From the NCBI GenBank assembly GCA_030280995.1, contig JASXTE010000002.1:16932683-16996682 (forward strand): 64,000 bases of DNA. Direction: 5' to 3'. Position numbers and translations under genes: made by a program. The DNA comes from Hemileia vastatrix (taxonomy: Eukaryota; Basidiomycota; Pucciniomycetes; Pucciniales; Zaghouaniaceae). A model generated the notes under the pieces. That model was given only the letters and a program-made list of their open reading frames with translations, searched no databases and was not told the origin of the DNA. Below are positions 36,601 to 49,281 of the stretch, in pieces; position 1 is the first letter of the stretch; the number at the start of each line of letters is the position of its first letter.

Positions 36601-37455
36601 TCATTTAAAAATGTTGGGAAGTGGTTGGAAAGCTGTTGGAAGGCTGTTGGGAGTTCATTGTGAAACCAGATTTAAATTAATTGGACAAAGATTTGGTAAT
36701 CAGTTAGACCTAGGTTCAACCAAACTCAATCACAGGTTTCTTGGAGCTTGGTGATTACTTTGATTTTGAGCTGAGCACAGATTGAGCAAAGCTTGAACAT
36801 ATCATTTAACATATCATAATATTCACTTTCCCATCTTGTGGAAAGCAAAATTTGATATTCGTTCTAAGAATATCTACATATATTTTCTTGCCAAGTTGGT
36901 AACAGAAGGTTAAACTGTAGTATCTCAATTATTACACTAGACTACATAGATATTTGATAAAACATACAATTCAAATCAATTTTAATATTATTGAGATCAC
37001 CATAAGTGTCTTTCCAAAGACTTACAAAAAGTATGTTAGTATCAAGATATCGTTCTAGGTAGTAGTTTCAATTTGGATTTTGAACTGACATCTAAAGCAT
37101 TTTACTATTAGACAGAAACATAAATAAGTGTAATAAGAGTGAAATTATTCTATTTTGTGATTATAATGTAACAATAATGCACATTTTTATTGAGAAAATT
37201 TTTCTTCCTCCACAAACCAAAATTTACTCTATAGGCTCAAGATTTATTTTTAAGACATATTATTCATTTCAGTTATCATTGATTTACTTCCAATATTTAT
37301 TAAAAAGATAATAATAATACATGTGAAAGAATTATGAGCTTAGCATAGCATATGCTAAAAAGTTATTTTGTCGTTTTATTCAAAACTGATTCTTCATTTT
37401 TTGCTTCAATTCATCTTTTAACAACCACTATCTTCAGATACTATTCTTACTTAAT
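36601..37455. other. non-coding, upstream of the SNF2 gene
   Basis: A short run of GTTGGAAG-like repeats lies at about 36612-36652. The rest is AT-rich with no supportable gene. It should contain the promoter and 5' UTR of the SNF2 gene, but no clear core element was identified. Confidence 0.5.
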
Positions 37456-39884
37456 ATGTCAAGTCTCAGATGTGTTGGACAGTTCTCAATAACAATCGAT
37501 CAAATTTATATGAATGTAATTTCAAGATTTCAAAACTCACCGACCCCCACAATTTTACAGCGAGGCCATTCGAATGTTCATATTTTTGGACTATTTGAAG
37601 AAAGAAAACCAACCCTTGTTGGTAATCTTTCTCAAGTGCAGAGTCAGCACATTGGACCACTATTGGGTGACATTGGCTCTGGATCTCACCATTTAAACCA
37701 AAGAAGTGCCTTGAATCCTATGAAGCCTTTCTATTTTCATGCTTACTTGGTTCCAGTTTTTGGTAATCAGTATCAACTTTGGGGATGCCTCTTTTCTTCA
37801 AGTACACTAATCAGTCTTGCTAAAGAAGCATTTTCTTCTGCACAAATCGATTTATGTCCAATCCTGAACTACGACTCCACTATCTTTTTTAATATCCCGC
37901 ATGTAATTTTTGAAGGCTCTTTCCAAATATCTCAGAGTACTCAAGATTGGAAAGCTGATCAACTTATCCGAGGAATCAAAACAGTTCTCAAAACACATCA
38001 ACTTCAAGCAATAAATTTTATGATTGACAATGAACGAATGTTAAAGGAAAAGTTGGATATCATGTGGAGGCACCAGGACAACCATTGGCTTAGAACTGGA
38101 TTCGATGACTATAAAGATCAGTTTCCTAACAATCAATTGCCGCCTGAAGGAAACGGGTCAATACTTGCTGATGATATGGGTTTGGGAAAGACACTTTCAA
38201 CTCTTTCTCTTATAAGTGCAACTCAAGGTGAAGCAAGACAATTCCAGGTATCAGAAAATCAAGAAGGTATTAATCGGAGTTCAGCCACACTGATTATATG
38301 CCCCCTGGCAACACTATCGAATTGGATCAATGAAATAAGTGTGCACTTTGAAGATAATGCACTTCCTTTCAAGGTTCTTTATGGGAAGGATTGTCAAAAT
38401 ACTAATGTCAATGAGCTACAGGACACTGCTATTGTTTTAACGACCTATGAAATAGCTAGCCCAACGATGTCAAAAAATCAAAGCCAAAAAAAGATACCGG
38501 TGACTCAAATGCTCTTTTGGTATAGAGTTGTTTTAGATGAAGCTCAGTTAGTGCCCATTTCTATATCTAAAACTTAAAACTTAATTTTTATTATCAATTT
38601 TTATAAATATTCTTTTAGTTACATTAAAAATCCTTACTCGCAGAGGGCTCAAACAATATTTGACTTGGAATCCCAACACCGACTATGCTTGACTGGAACT
38701 CCACTTCAGAACAGGCCCACTGACCTTCAAAGTCTCATATTTTTTCTTAGAATCGAAAAGTGGCAAGAAGACTGGTTATGGAAGAATTTCCTTTTTCCAG
38801 GTTTGCAAAAAGGAAAGGCTAATTCTATTAAATCAATCAATCACTTAATGAAAGTCATAAGCCTACGTAGAACAAAGGATGCAATTTTGTCTCTTCCAAA
38901 AAAGATTCAAAGGGGGATATCGGTTCAATTAGCAGATCCATGGAGGTCTAAACTTGATGTGCTTCAAGAAGGATTCACTGAGCGATATGGGCCCTCCAGA
39001 AGCACTGACTTCCCTTGGGACTCATCTGAGTTTCTAAGAGAGCTGATGATTTTAAGAAAATTCTGCAACCATCCAATCTACGAAAATCTGGATGAAACTC
39101 CAACTTTTGATTTCACCTGGCAGCATTCCGCAAAGATTTGTCATCTTATAGGCCACTTAAAAAACTTTTTGTCTGGTGAAAGGGATATAAATTTTCCAAA
39201 AGCTGTTATATTCTCCAACTTTGCAGACTTTTTGCAGATGTAAGTGATTCTATAATGAATTGTTTTACAAAATTGTGTTGGCTTATTAAAAACAATTTTC
39301 TAATATTTCAAAATAGAATAAAAATGGCTTTAGATGACCACAATATTAGGTATACCCAGCTTACGGGTGAACTCAGCCGGACAAAGCGAGACAAAAATAT
39401 GCATGAATTCCATTTTAATAAAAATTGCCAAGTTTTGGTTGGAACGATTCAGGCTGCAGGAGTGGGTATAGATCTCAGGTGTGCTCAAAATGTATATATA
39501 ATGGTGAGCTCAATGTCTTTTATTTCATATTAAGAACAAAAATATTAAATTTTTTATATGTTCAATGTTGAAATAGGAGCCAAATTGGAATCCAGCAGTT
39601 GAGCAACAGGCTGTTGATCGGCTGTATAGAATGGGGCAGCAAAATGAAGTAAATGTTTTGAATTATTTTGTACAAGGAAGTATAGAATTCAGCATGTATA
39701 AGATTCAAAGGAAAAAAATGGAGCTAACAATGTAAGCCAAATTTCATTTCTATAAATTTTAATGATAATAGTAATCATTAAAATTATGTTTTTGTTTTCA
39801 AGGCTAAGTGTCCCAAACAGTGGAAATGAGGAGTATGAGTGTGCAAACCTATTATTAAGGGAGTTTGTCAATCACTCACATTAG
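37456..39884 (+). CDS. SNF2-family DNA-dependent ATPase, RAD5/RAD16-like without RING (five exons, 711 aa)
   Basis: Exons: 37456-38546, 38619-39239, 39317-39503, 39577-39731 and 39803-39884. All introns are GT-AG, and the exon sum of 2,136 nt is an exact multiple of three. Motifs seen: Walker A DDMGLGKT (K245), DEAH at 361-364 with the His codon rebuilt across intron 1, TGTPLQN (from 389), RTKDAI, GTIQAAGVGIDL, and motif VI QAVDRLYRMGQ (644-654). The order and wording are those of the Snf2/Rad5-Rad16 superfamily 2 group, which uses ATP to translocate on duplex DNA and remodel nucleosomes or protein-DNA complexes in the nucleus. No RING finger lies between the two lobes, unlike Rad5 and Rad16, and the N-terminal 200 residues are unrecognised. 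The ATG at 37456 precedes the whole frame. The 3' end overlaps the convergent gene A by 17 bp. It may serve the transposon by opening chromatin. Confidence 0.9.
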
Positions 39885-40989
39885 AGGAACAAAGAATTTC
39901 AAGGAGAGCAGGTAAATTTATGGGATTTTGAGGATTTAAAAGTCTGAGTTGTTGAGGATTTAGAGATGCAAGATATAAGGGAGAATAACAGTCATTCGGC
40001 AAACCCCGGGGGACATGAGAAGGATTAAGGTTAGGGGATAATGTTGAAACCAAACTGATTCTTTTGTACAAGGCCAAGTCCTTTAGCACACTGCCAGAGT
40101 AGGTTGAATTATCTCGAATATCAAAGTGTTGTTGGTCAAGATATTGTGCAACTTTAGAAAAATCTTCAGACCTCCATTGCATTAAGATACGTCTTAACGA
40201 TCCATCATTATCAATTTCGGTGTCTGAACAACATTTGATGTTTGTGAAAAGGTTGTGATAAGTTTCACAATGTGGAAGTTGTTTAAGAAGTTTAGTTCGG
40301 TTAACTGAATTCTAAGAATCTTTGTTATTTGAAATAAAGGTCATAAATAAAAACGGTTGAAAAAAAAGGGATTTTCATACTTTTTTTTTTATTCTATATT
40401 TATGCTTTCTCACTTTGATTATTTCTTGAGAGCTATGAGAATCCTTCCCAAGTCTTAATCTATCAGCATGACCTAAAAACCAACGGTGAAGAGCTCCTAT
40501 TTGATTTGAGAAGCTAATTTGAGTTGAGTCAATTGGATATGCAATCAAATTATTGGTTTTTAAGGCATTGTCCCAGTGTTTAATGAGAATATTTTCCAAG
40601 ACCTGGTTCCATTTGTCAAACCAATCTAGGTTCCAAGCGAAAGTTGATCCTGGGAAACCACACATGCAAAGGTGCTCAATAAAAGATTCACGGAAAATTG
40701 GTGGAAACTTTTCTGAAACCACTGAATTTGATTCTGGATGAGGTAGTTCAAAGGCAATGTTGCAAGAATTCATGTCGAATGATGAAAATCTGTCTAATTG
40801 CTCTTCAGTAGGGTTTTGTTTCCATCCATTTGATTCTGGTGACATATCCAAAAGTGAACGACAAAAATTGTGTATAGATCTACAAAAGTGAGAATTGAAT
40901 GGAGGCAAAGTCTCATTAAAAATTCTATTAAGTGTTCTTGTGTTTGTGGGCAGGTTTCCATGAGGAAAGTAAGAGCTACTAGGGTTCAT
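39868..40989 (-). CDS. unknown protein A (two exons, 350 aa), distant paralogue of protein B
   Basis: Exon 1 is 40989-40381 and exon 2 is 40311-39868, with a 69-bp GT-AG intron between. The total of 1,053 nt is in frame. The first ATG downstream of upstream stops (40989) was chosen. The product is soluble, with no signal peptide or membrane segment. Features: CGFPGSTFAWN with WNQV about ten residues later, a basic stretch KVRKHKYRIKKK, RTKLLKQL, and a C-terminal block VPRGLPNDCYSPLYLASL. Protein B, on the other side of the transposase, has these blocks in the same order (KGFRKFTFDW, WNQV, KRYRTK, ARYKLVRDL, VPKYLPKNCYSATFLQGL). I do not recognise a domain family. A DNA-binding or transposition-accessory role is only a guess from the basic region and position. 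Confidence 0.75.
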
Positions 40990-42064
40990 AAATAATAAGA
41001 TTAAGAAAGTGTTCAATTAAATTAAACAAAGAGGAAGGATAAATTGTTGAGCTCCAAAACTTTATGATCAAAGTTGATTTAAGGAGAAATATCACAAAAA
41101 TTAAGAATAAGAAATATTTCGACTTTATGGAATTATAATATGCATAAATTATATTTTTATATGCAACTTGAACTCAAAAGGAATGGTATAAAATAAAGAG
41201 AATGATTATGTGATAAAAGCAGACTCATTTAAGAAACGGATTTTTTTTTCTTTTCAAAAAATTCTTCCACAAAAATAATTTGTTAAATGTGAGGCTATGT
41301 TCATTTTTTGATTACCAAAAAATTATTTTTGGTCCAATATGATAGTAATACATATTCTTTTGAGTAATTTTTTTCAACCTGAATAAATAGACTAGAGTGT
41401 CACTTCATCGCATTTATGTATGAAAAGTTATACAAGGTTTCAGCTTTTATGTAATTCTTTAAGGTTTACACTTTTGTAGCATCTATTATTTGAGTATTTT
41501 TGATTTTTTCTTTATAGAAAATTCTACCTAGTACAGACCAATTTTCAAGTTGAAAGAAATATGTTTGTGATTGTTTTTTACAAAATATTAAACTTATTTT
41601 TGGGTTTAACTTTGATTTTTGGGGTAATTTTTTAAATAATTATGTTAAAAATATGGATTACTTTTCTTATAGTCCATAACTAAGAATTTTTATCAAAATC
41701 AAATAATTATAGGGTAGTTAGATATAACTCAGAAGGCATTTGATAGAAAAATAATTAAGATGCTTGTGCGTACAACAGAATTTTTTCTATGATAGAAAAT
41801 ATTCTGATAAACATGCATGCATTGTTGTACAAATGCAGAGAGTATACAGAATACAAATAAAGTAGACTGCATAACTTTAAATTAATATATAATTTATCCG
41901 ATTAAAAATTAAACATTTAAACTTAAATAATTTCAACACATATTCCATCATATTCTTTTGATAAAAAAATGTAGCTTATATTAGCTAGTGCCTTTCAAAA
42001 AAAGGAATACCTTCAATCGGTAACTTCGAATAGCTAACTTATTCCTACAATTATCACAATTACA
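40990..42064. other. AT-rich intergenic region between divergent genes A and transposase
   Basis: About 1.1 kb separates the starts of two divergently transcribed genes, so both promoters probably lie here. No coding frame or distinct repeat was seen. Confidence 0.5.
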
Positions 42065-45000
42065 ATGCCTCCATTTTTTCATGTATGTCAATGTCAAGAT
42101 CTTGGATGTGTCAATAGAAAGTATCAAACTTCTTCTGGGTCCTTTGAAGTTGGTATGGCTTTCAAAAGCTCTAATTCTTATGCAAAACATCAAGAGGAAA
42201 GAAATAGGAAGGCCCAGATGGTTATTTCTTCCAACAATCCACTTAACATTGGAAGTTCCCGCTCCACAGAAACAGTAAGCTGTATATCTATAGTTCAATG
42301 TGAGAATTAAAGTCTTTATGATGTTTCAATGATTTATTACATAGGGGCAGTTGCTATTGGGGGCAGAAGTATCTTCAACAGTCTCTAGAAACTCAAATCT
42401 CGGGGAACGGTATAGCCAAATAATTATGTGGCAGGCAGCAAAGCTTTCTCTGATTCATCATTTGAGCAAAGAAGGTTGTACTCAATTTTTGGATGAAGAA
42501 ATTAAGAAGCTCAAACTTCTAGGTGATAGTGGAATACTGGATTCTGATAGCATTGTCCGCCTGGTCCCACGCTCGATAGATACAGTTTTTAGTCGATTAA
42601 AGCTCAATCAATCATTTTTCACTAAAACATGCTGTCCTAAATGCTTTGCTCTTTATGAGTATAACTCTGAATCTCAACCATCTATACTATGTTGCAATCA
42701 ACCGTTTCTTTCATCATCAAAGCGCTATTTAAAAATGTTTGGAGCAGGACAAATTGCAGTTAAATGTGATGAAAGGCTGTATTTGATGGAGGAACATCAA
42801 GAACATGTAAAATACTTATCTCTTAAAACATTTCATCACCATTCTTTTATCGACTGGCTTAAGGAAAAGATCAAACTGTTCAAATTTGAGCTTCTGATTG
42901 AGAAGAAAACCCCTGTGGCAGAACGTGTAGAGTGTGATTTGATGAAGGATGTTTGTGATGGTTCAATTTGGAAAAACTTTCCCATAACCACTCCAGCTCT
43001 GGATAGCAATGATGATGAATATACGATAACTTCAGGCAACTTAATGTTTACTTTATATGTCGACTGGTTTAGGCCTGGTGGCAATAGGATTGGAGGTCAT
43101 CAGAAGTCTGTAGGCAATATTATGATGGTGTGTATGAACCTACCTCAAGAAGATAGATACAAAATGGAAAATCTTTTTTTGTATTCTATTATACCCGGAC
43201 CAACAGAACCCACAAGTGAACAGCTTAATCACCTTCTAAAACCACTGGTTAATGATCTACAAACTCTATGGGATGGTATATTGATTGAAAAGACACATCT
43301 TTATCCACGAGGCCGGAAATTAAGAGTTGCATTGTTCTCTTTGATAGGTGACATTCCTGCAATACGAAAATTGGCTGGCTTTTCGAGTCACTCTGCAAAA
43401 ATGTTCTGCTCTTTCTGTAATATCTCTAAAGATGAAATTAGTGAAAAGAATGTGGGAAATTTTTCATTACGGAATCATGAGGATCATATGTGCTGGGCAA
43501 CAAAGTGGAAAAATTCTAAGTCACATTGGGAGCGTGTATCAATTGTTCAAAATCATGGGGTACGATGGAGTGAGCTGAATAACCTTGAATATTGGCGTCC
43601 AACTGAATATTGCTCAATTGATGTTATGCATTCACATATGCTTGGCAACCTAAAAGATCACAGTCTAAGCTATTTTCAAATCCAAAATGCAGCAAAAGAT
43701 CTAGAAAGAAAGCTGGAAAAGGATAAAAATTGGCATGTAAGAGAAGAAGATGATGATTTCTTTTCTGATACTTCACTGCACAAACATTCGAAAAAACGTA
43801 GAAGTAGCTTAAGCACCACGAATAATGATGATGATGATACAGGACACACGAGACAGCACAAGCGGCAAAGACGTACGAGTTCAAGACAGTCATCAAGTCA
43901 TCATGGACTAGATAATGAAGGATTGGGAACAAATCGATCAAGAAGCCAGAGTAGGTCATCCAGCTCCAAATTTATTCCTCCATATAGCGATGTGGCCTCA
44001 GTACAGTCTCAAAGCAGTGACAGTAGGAATTCATTGTATAACTTAAGGCAAAGAAGCATTAGCATATCACAGAGTGAAGGATCTCACTCATCAAATGAGA
44101 CAGCTAGAGATGAAGAAAATAAAAGGAAAGGTAAGGAGAAAGAAAATGAAGGTAGTAGTAATCCACGAATCACAGCAGCAGAGCTACAGGTTGTATGGAA
44201 GATGATTGATCAAGTAAGAAGACCTTCCTGGCTAACACGAGTTCCAAAATCAGTAGGATCTAAAAAGGCAGGATCCCTCAAGGCAGCAGAATGGCACATG
44301 CTGTATACTCTCTACTTCCCTTTGTCACTTATACCCCTTTGGTTTGAAAAATTTAAAGAATCTGAATCTTCAGCTTCCTCAGCTGATAAACCAAGAGAAT
44401 ATTATCTTCTCAAGTCACTTGTAACATTATGCTCGATCACCAATTTTTTGACATTAAAAAATATACAGACTAATGAGCTTAAAGATCTAGATCAATTTCT
44501 GTTAGAGTATCGTGAGTGCCTTGAAGAGGGTTGGAAGAATATTAATGCAAAGCCAAATCTGCATATCACTCAACATTATCCTGAAATGATAAAGCGTCTT
44601 GGTCCACCATCAGGTACAGCTACTTGGTCTGGAGAGCGGGTGAATCATATATTATCTGAAATTCCAAACAATCACCATCCACGTATGTAATGTTTGTAAG
44701 AAATGATTTAAAAACTCAGCTGTGCTAATTTATTAATATTTACCACAGGAGAGATACCGCTAACAATGCTCAAACATTGGTATCGGAAGTCTAGGGTATT
44801 AGATCTTGGTGAAGCTGAAGATAATGATCAATGTGAGACTAAAAAAATCCATATTGATCTCGATAAACAAAACAAATGGATCCATCTAAGTATGGCATTA
44901 TTTACTAAATGGGTAAGGGCACGAATGGGAAAAGAAACTTCAAGACGGGCTTTGACACCATCGGAGAAAAGTGGGGATCGGGTAGTTGAAAATGTAGCAA

Positions 45001-45443
45001 GCATATTGATACATGGAAAGAGGTTTACTAGTTACCATCGACACATTGCTAATTCAACAATTGAATTCTACTATGGAAAAGATAGCCAGTTTGGGCAAAT
45101 TGATGATCTTTTCAGATCAAAGGAAGAGATTGATCAAATATATTTAATAGTAAGTCCTTTCAAAGAGCTCCGTCCAGAAGAAACATCAAAGGATCCCTAT
45201 GAGCTTTTCCCACAAGTGCATTGTCGGTTAGTAAGAGTAGCCAAAGCAACTCAAATTGTGATTAAGAAAGATGCAATAATTGGACATGCAGCTACTGTCG
45301 AGCACAAAAAAGGAATGTTTGGAATCAAAGACGAGGTTGTCACTGCCATTGGACTGCAGACAGTAGTGAGTGAAAAAATTAATCAAATTTATTTTCTGTT
45401 GACTAACATCTTTGTGTTAATTTGGGATTCGGGAAATTTGTAG
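42065..45443 (+). CDS. tnp2/Plavaka-like (CMC/EnSpm-related) DNA transposase (three exons, 1,080 aa)
   Basis: Exons: 42065-42274, 42345-44682 and 44749-45443, with 70- and 66-bp GT-AG introns. The 3,243-nt total is in frame. The core matches the Transposase_21/tnp2 style: LYVDWFRPGGN (D310), NIMMVCMNLP, LFLYSIIPGPTEPTSEQLN, LRVALFSLIGDIPAIRKLAGF and CSFCN. These are followed by YCSIDVMHSHMLGNLKD (D496) and LGPPSGTATWSGERVN (E834), the probable DDE triad. An N-terminal CQCQDLGC and a CCPKC...CC cluster suggest zinc binding. Between D496 and E834 lies a roughly 150-residue insert that is Ser/Arg/acidic-rich, with nuclear-localisation-like KKRR and KRQRR. The protein should act in the nucleus, cutting element ends. 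An intact frame implies recent activity or selection. Assignment to Plavaka rather than another CMC branch is provisional. Confidence 0.87.
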
Positions 45444-45869
45444 GATTGGTGATATTTGTAAATGGTGAAAGAAATAATTCAATGCTCGATTAAAAAATGC
45501 AATGCATCCAACTTACCTTATCATAAACCAGTGAACAATTACTTTGGTTGCTTTTATTGCGAGAGAACCCATGCTTTCAATGAGTCATTTTTATCTTAAA
45601 TGTAAGAATGAAAGAAATAAAATCATGATAATGAGAAATATGATAAAATTTTTACTTAATGAATGATCTTCTTGCTCATTCATCTACTATAAATAGTTTG
45701 ACCTTCCAACTTTAGCTGATAGCTATATATTATTCACTTTATTTTTCGACAAGAGAACATACACGTTTACAAGACTATATACATAGTATCTTTTTTTACT
45801 TTAGCTTTGATAGGTATAAATTTTAACAACTGATTATTTTTATTTTATTTTATTTTATTACAGTTCATT
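45444..45869. other. intergenic region, transposase to gene B
   Basis: AT-rich, no gene seen. A pyrimidine-rich TATTTTATTTTATTACAG just upstream of the ATG at 45870 looks like an acceptor, so gene B may have an intron in its 5' UTR. Confidence 0.45.
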
Positions 45870-47547
45870 ATGGATGATAATTTTGAAGGGATGTCTGTTG
45901 ACCCAACCGATTCTGATTGTTTTCCGCCTCAACATACTAATACTGGAAATACTCCTCCACCACCCTCTGCTGATCCACCTCCAGATGCATCTCAATCTGT
46001 ACCACCTAATCCTAACCCACCACCTAATCCCAATCCAGGCCAAGAGTCTCATTCAGAACCGAGAAATTTTAATCCCAATCATCCTTCTGCTTCTGAAAGT
46101 GCTGATCAGCAAGCTGATCAGCTAGGAAGAGATTGGGCTAGTGAAGTATTGAGGGAATTTTTCGGAGACCAATCATCATCTGCTCAGCCTAACCAAGGAG
46201 CAAGCACAAGTGGAGCAGGTAAGTAAAATTTGTAGTGTATTCTTTTATTGAAAAATAACCAATTTAATTAACTTATTTGAATTGTTAGTGAATCCCTCAA
46301 TCATTATGGGTATCAGTGATTACCACAGACTCAATTCAGCAGAGTCTCATGAGCGAGAACGGGGGTTAAGGGCTGTAAGAGGCTTAGTTAGAAGGAATGA
46401 TGTTCCCAGGAGCTCGGACAGTCTAAATAGAAATATTTACCACTTTCTGAAGTATTGTCTTGGGGGACCAACACAAATATCAAAATATCCTGCGAGCCCA
46501 ACACCTTTGGAGATTGAAAATTGGAAAGATTGGAGCCAATTCAAACTAAAAACCATTCAAACTGTCCTAACCCAAGTCCAATCTTCTAACCGTGCCAATT
46601 CTGCAGCTGATCGACAATTTCTGATAACCAATTCTATAGCCTTCTTGCGATCCAAAATTCGACTACCCGAATTTTTTCCAGCACCTGAGCCTCGAGGACT
46701 AAAAGGAGGAGCACCGATCCCACTTTCTGTCAAAAGAAACTTAGAGCGTGAATTGCAAGAAAAAGGTTTTCGGAAATTCACGTTTGATTGGACTTGCCGT
46801 GATTTTTCAGAATCAACTTGGAATCAAGTCATGGGAAGCATAGTATGCGACCACTGTACCAGATGGCTCACCACCTTGAATACAATCGATCAGTCAAAGC
46901 TTCAGTTCACTCAATGTGTTATTGAGAAATGGGTAGTTAATAAGGGGAAGGAGATGATAAGGTTGTTTGGGCAAGAAGAGGAAATGGTAGCAAGAGAAAA
47001 GATTGAAAAGAGGGCAAGGGCACAAGTAAAACGTTATCGGACCAAGGTAAGTTTTTAATTTTACTTTGCTTTTTGTTATTATGAAGCTGATTTAGTTGGA
47101 ATTCAGATTGCTAGTGCACGCTACAAGTTAGTAAGAGATCTCTGCAGTGATGTGCCAGGTTTTGTTGTGCTTTTTCATGATACTAGGTGCATCTCTGATA
47201 TCGAGGAAGGCCCAGCACCAGCCCCAACTGCACCTATCCGAGCTATTCCTGGATGGCGAAATCCTGAACTCAATGATTTGTTTAAAAAAATGGATAAGAT
47301 GACAAAGGACTTAGCCCATACACCAGCTCAAAAAAAATCAACATTAAAAACATATTCACGGTCATCAGAAAGGACAGTTGCACAAAATGGTATATTCAAT
47401 GTTCCCAAATACCTCCCCAAGAATTGCTATTCAGCAACATTTTTGCAAGGATTATCTGTGAATGAACGTGAGTCACTTGGGGTTGGAGCTGATATTGATC
47501 TGGTAAAGATTCGGGAATCAATTAATAGAGCATCAACATCATCATAA
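45870..47547 (+). CDS. unknown protein B (three exons, 515 aa), distant paralogue of protein A
   Basis: Exons: 45870-46218, 46289-47046 and 47107-47547. The 1,548-nt total is in frame, with GT-AG introns of 70 and 60 bp. The N-terminal 115 residues are disordered and rich in Pro, Ser, Asn and Gln (PPNPNPPPNPNPGQ). The middle is mostly helical, with GFRKFTFDW and WNQVMGSI, then an acidic-basic helix ending KRARAQVKRYRTK. The C-terminal block is VPKYLPKNCYSATFLQGL followed by IDL. The shared blocks and order with protein A suggest duplication and divergence, B having gained the disordered N-terminus. It is co-oriented with the transposase, about 430 bp downstream. No known catalytic motif was found. 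A transposon accessory protein is the simplest reading. Confidence 0.75.
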
Positions 47548-47758
47548 CTTAGGTATAACGGTGATCTTCTGTGTAATATAGCTATCTTATATTGAATTTT
47601 ATGTATTCTGTTTTTTTTCAAAGCAGCTTGGTAAATGTTATAAAGTGATATTGAGAGAGAGTAACATTTTATTTAAGAAAAACAAATAATGTATGAGATA
47701 TAAAAATGTATTTTCAACAAATTGATGGTCCATACCTCTTTATGTCACATTTATGTAT

Positions 47759-49281
47759 CCATATTAATTTCAATCGAATTTAATGTTGACCAATACATAG
47801 TGAATACACGCTATGCCACTTATACTTGCCAGGCATTGCTACCATTAAATATGCCAGTATCAAAAATTAATTTCGATCGAAATTAATGAGCATGATAATC
47901 ATGAATTTCTGGAGTCAACTGCTTATTTTTATGCATGGTGCCTTGCCAACATTAATTTCGATCGAAATTACTTTTGATACTGGCATATTGCATGGTGTCT
48001 ATTCCTGGAAAGTGTAAGTGGCATAGTGTGTATTCATTACGTATTGGTCAACATTAATTTCAATAGAATTTAATATTGACATTTTCATATTGAACCCAAA
48101 CCAGCAAACGACCCAAAAAATTCTTCATAAAACTGCTCATTAATTTCGATCGAAATTAGTGAGCACCATATACATATTGAATGGTAGTTATATCTGGTGT
48201 GTGTAAGTTGTAAAGCTTGTGTTCAATGTTTATTGGTCAACATTAATTTTGATTGAAATTAATATTAATGTGTAAATGATATTTACATGCTCAATATGCA
48301 TTGTAATGTGTTTACTTAACAATAGAGTGCCCTACTATTCATCTTACATAAAAATGCTTCGTAGCATGTCAAATTCAATTTTTATTAAAATTAATGTTGA
48401 CATGTTACCATGCATAACAGTAAGCAACTGACTGAATAAATTGATGATAATCATGAACCTTAATTTCAATCGAAATTAATGTTGCCAAGTGCAGATTGAA
48501 AAAAAGCTATGCCACTTACACTAGCCAGGCATATTTACTATTTATTATGTATTGGTCAACATTAATTTTTATAGAAATTAATATGGATATGTAAATTTTA
48601 TATTTACCCTCAACATGTATAGTAAATTTCAATACTTAAAAATACTTGCCGTCCTTTACATGTCATGCAAAAAAGCATTATATCATTTCAACATTAATTT
48701 TGATCAAAATTAATGTTGGAATGCCATTATGCATTGAAACAACTAACTGACTGAAAAAGTTCATGATCAAAATGCTCATTAATTTTGATCAAAATTAATG
48801 TTGACCAATAAACATTGAACACAAGCTTTACAACTTACACACACCAGATATAACTACCATTCAATATGTATATGGTGCTCACTAATTTCGATCGAAATTA
48901 ATGAGCAGTTTTATGAAGAATTTTTTGGGTCGTTTGCTGGTTTGGGTTCAATATGAAAATGTCAATATTAAATTCTATTGAAATTAATGTTGACCAATAC
49001 ATAATGAATACACACTATGCCACTTACACTTTCCAGGCATATATACATGCAATATGCCAGTATCAAAAGTAATTTCGATCGAAATTAATGTTGGCAAGGC
49101 ACCATGCATAAAAATAAGCAGTTGACTCCAGAAATTCATGATTATCATGCTCATTAATTTCGATCGAAATTAATTTTTGATACTGGCATATTTAATGGTA
49201 GCTATGCCTGGAAAGTGTAAGTGGCATAGCATGTATTCATTATGTATTAGTCAACATTAATTTCGATCGAAATTAATATGG
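47759..49281. repeat. about 1.5-kb imperfect inverted repeat (fold-back)
   Basis: The segment starting near 47759 reappears as its reverse complement ending near 49281, with the centre near 48520. Diagnostic shared words are AACGACCCAAAAAATTCTTC (left arm, about 48110-48130) and its complement near 48920, and GGAGTCAACTGCTTA (left, about 47910) and its complement near 49120. Arms are highly similar at the outer ends and become modular toward the centre. A transcript through it would fold into a long hairpin. Confidence 0.85.

Noticed and set aside
43624..43959. 111-codon minus-strand frame opposite the transposase
   Set aside because: It is antisense to the Ser/Arg-rich insert of the transposase and is a composition shadow.
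42065..45443. Assignment of the transposase to the KDZ group because of the TET/JBP neighbour
   Set aside because: The core motifs (VDWFRPGGN, PGPTEPTSEQLN, IDVMHSHMLG) are tnp2/Plavaka style. No KDZ hallmark was seen.
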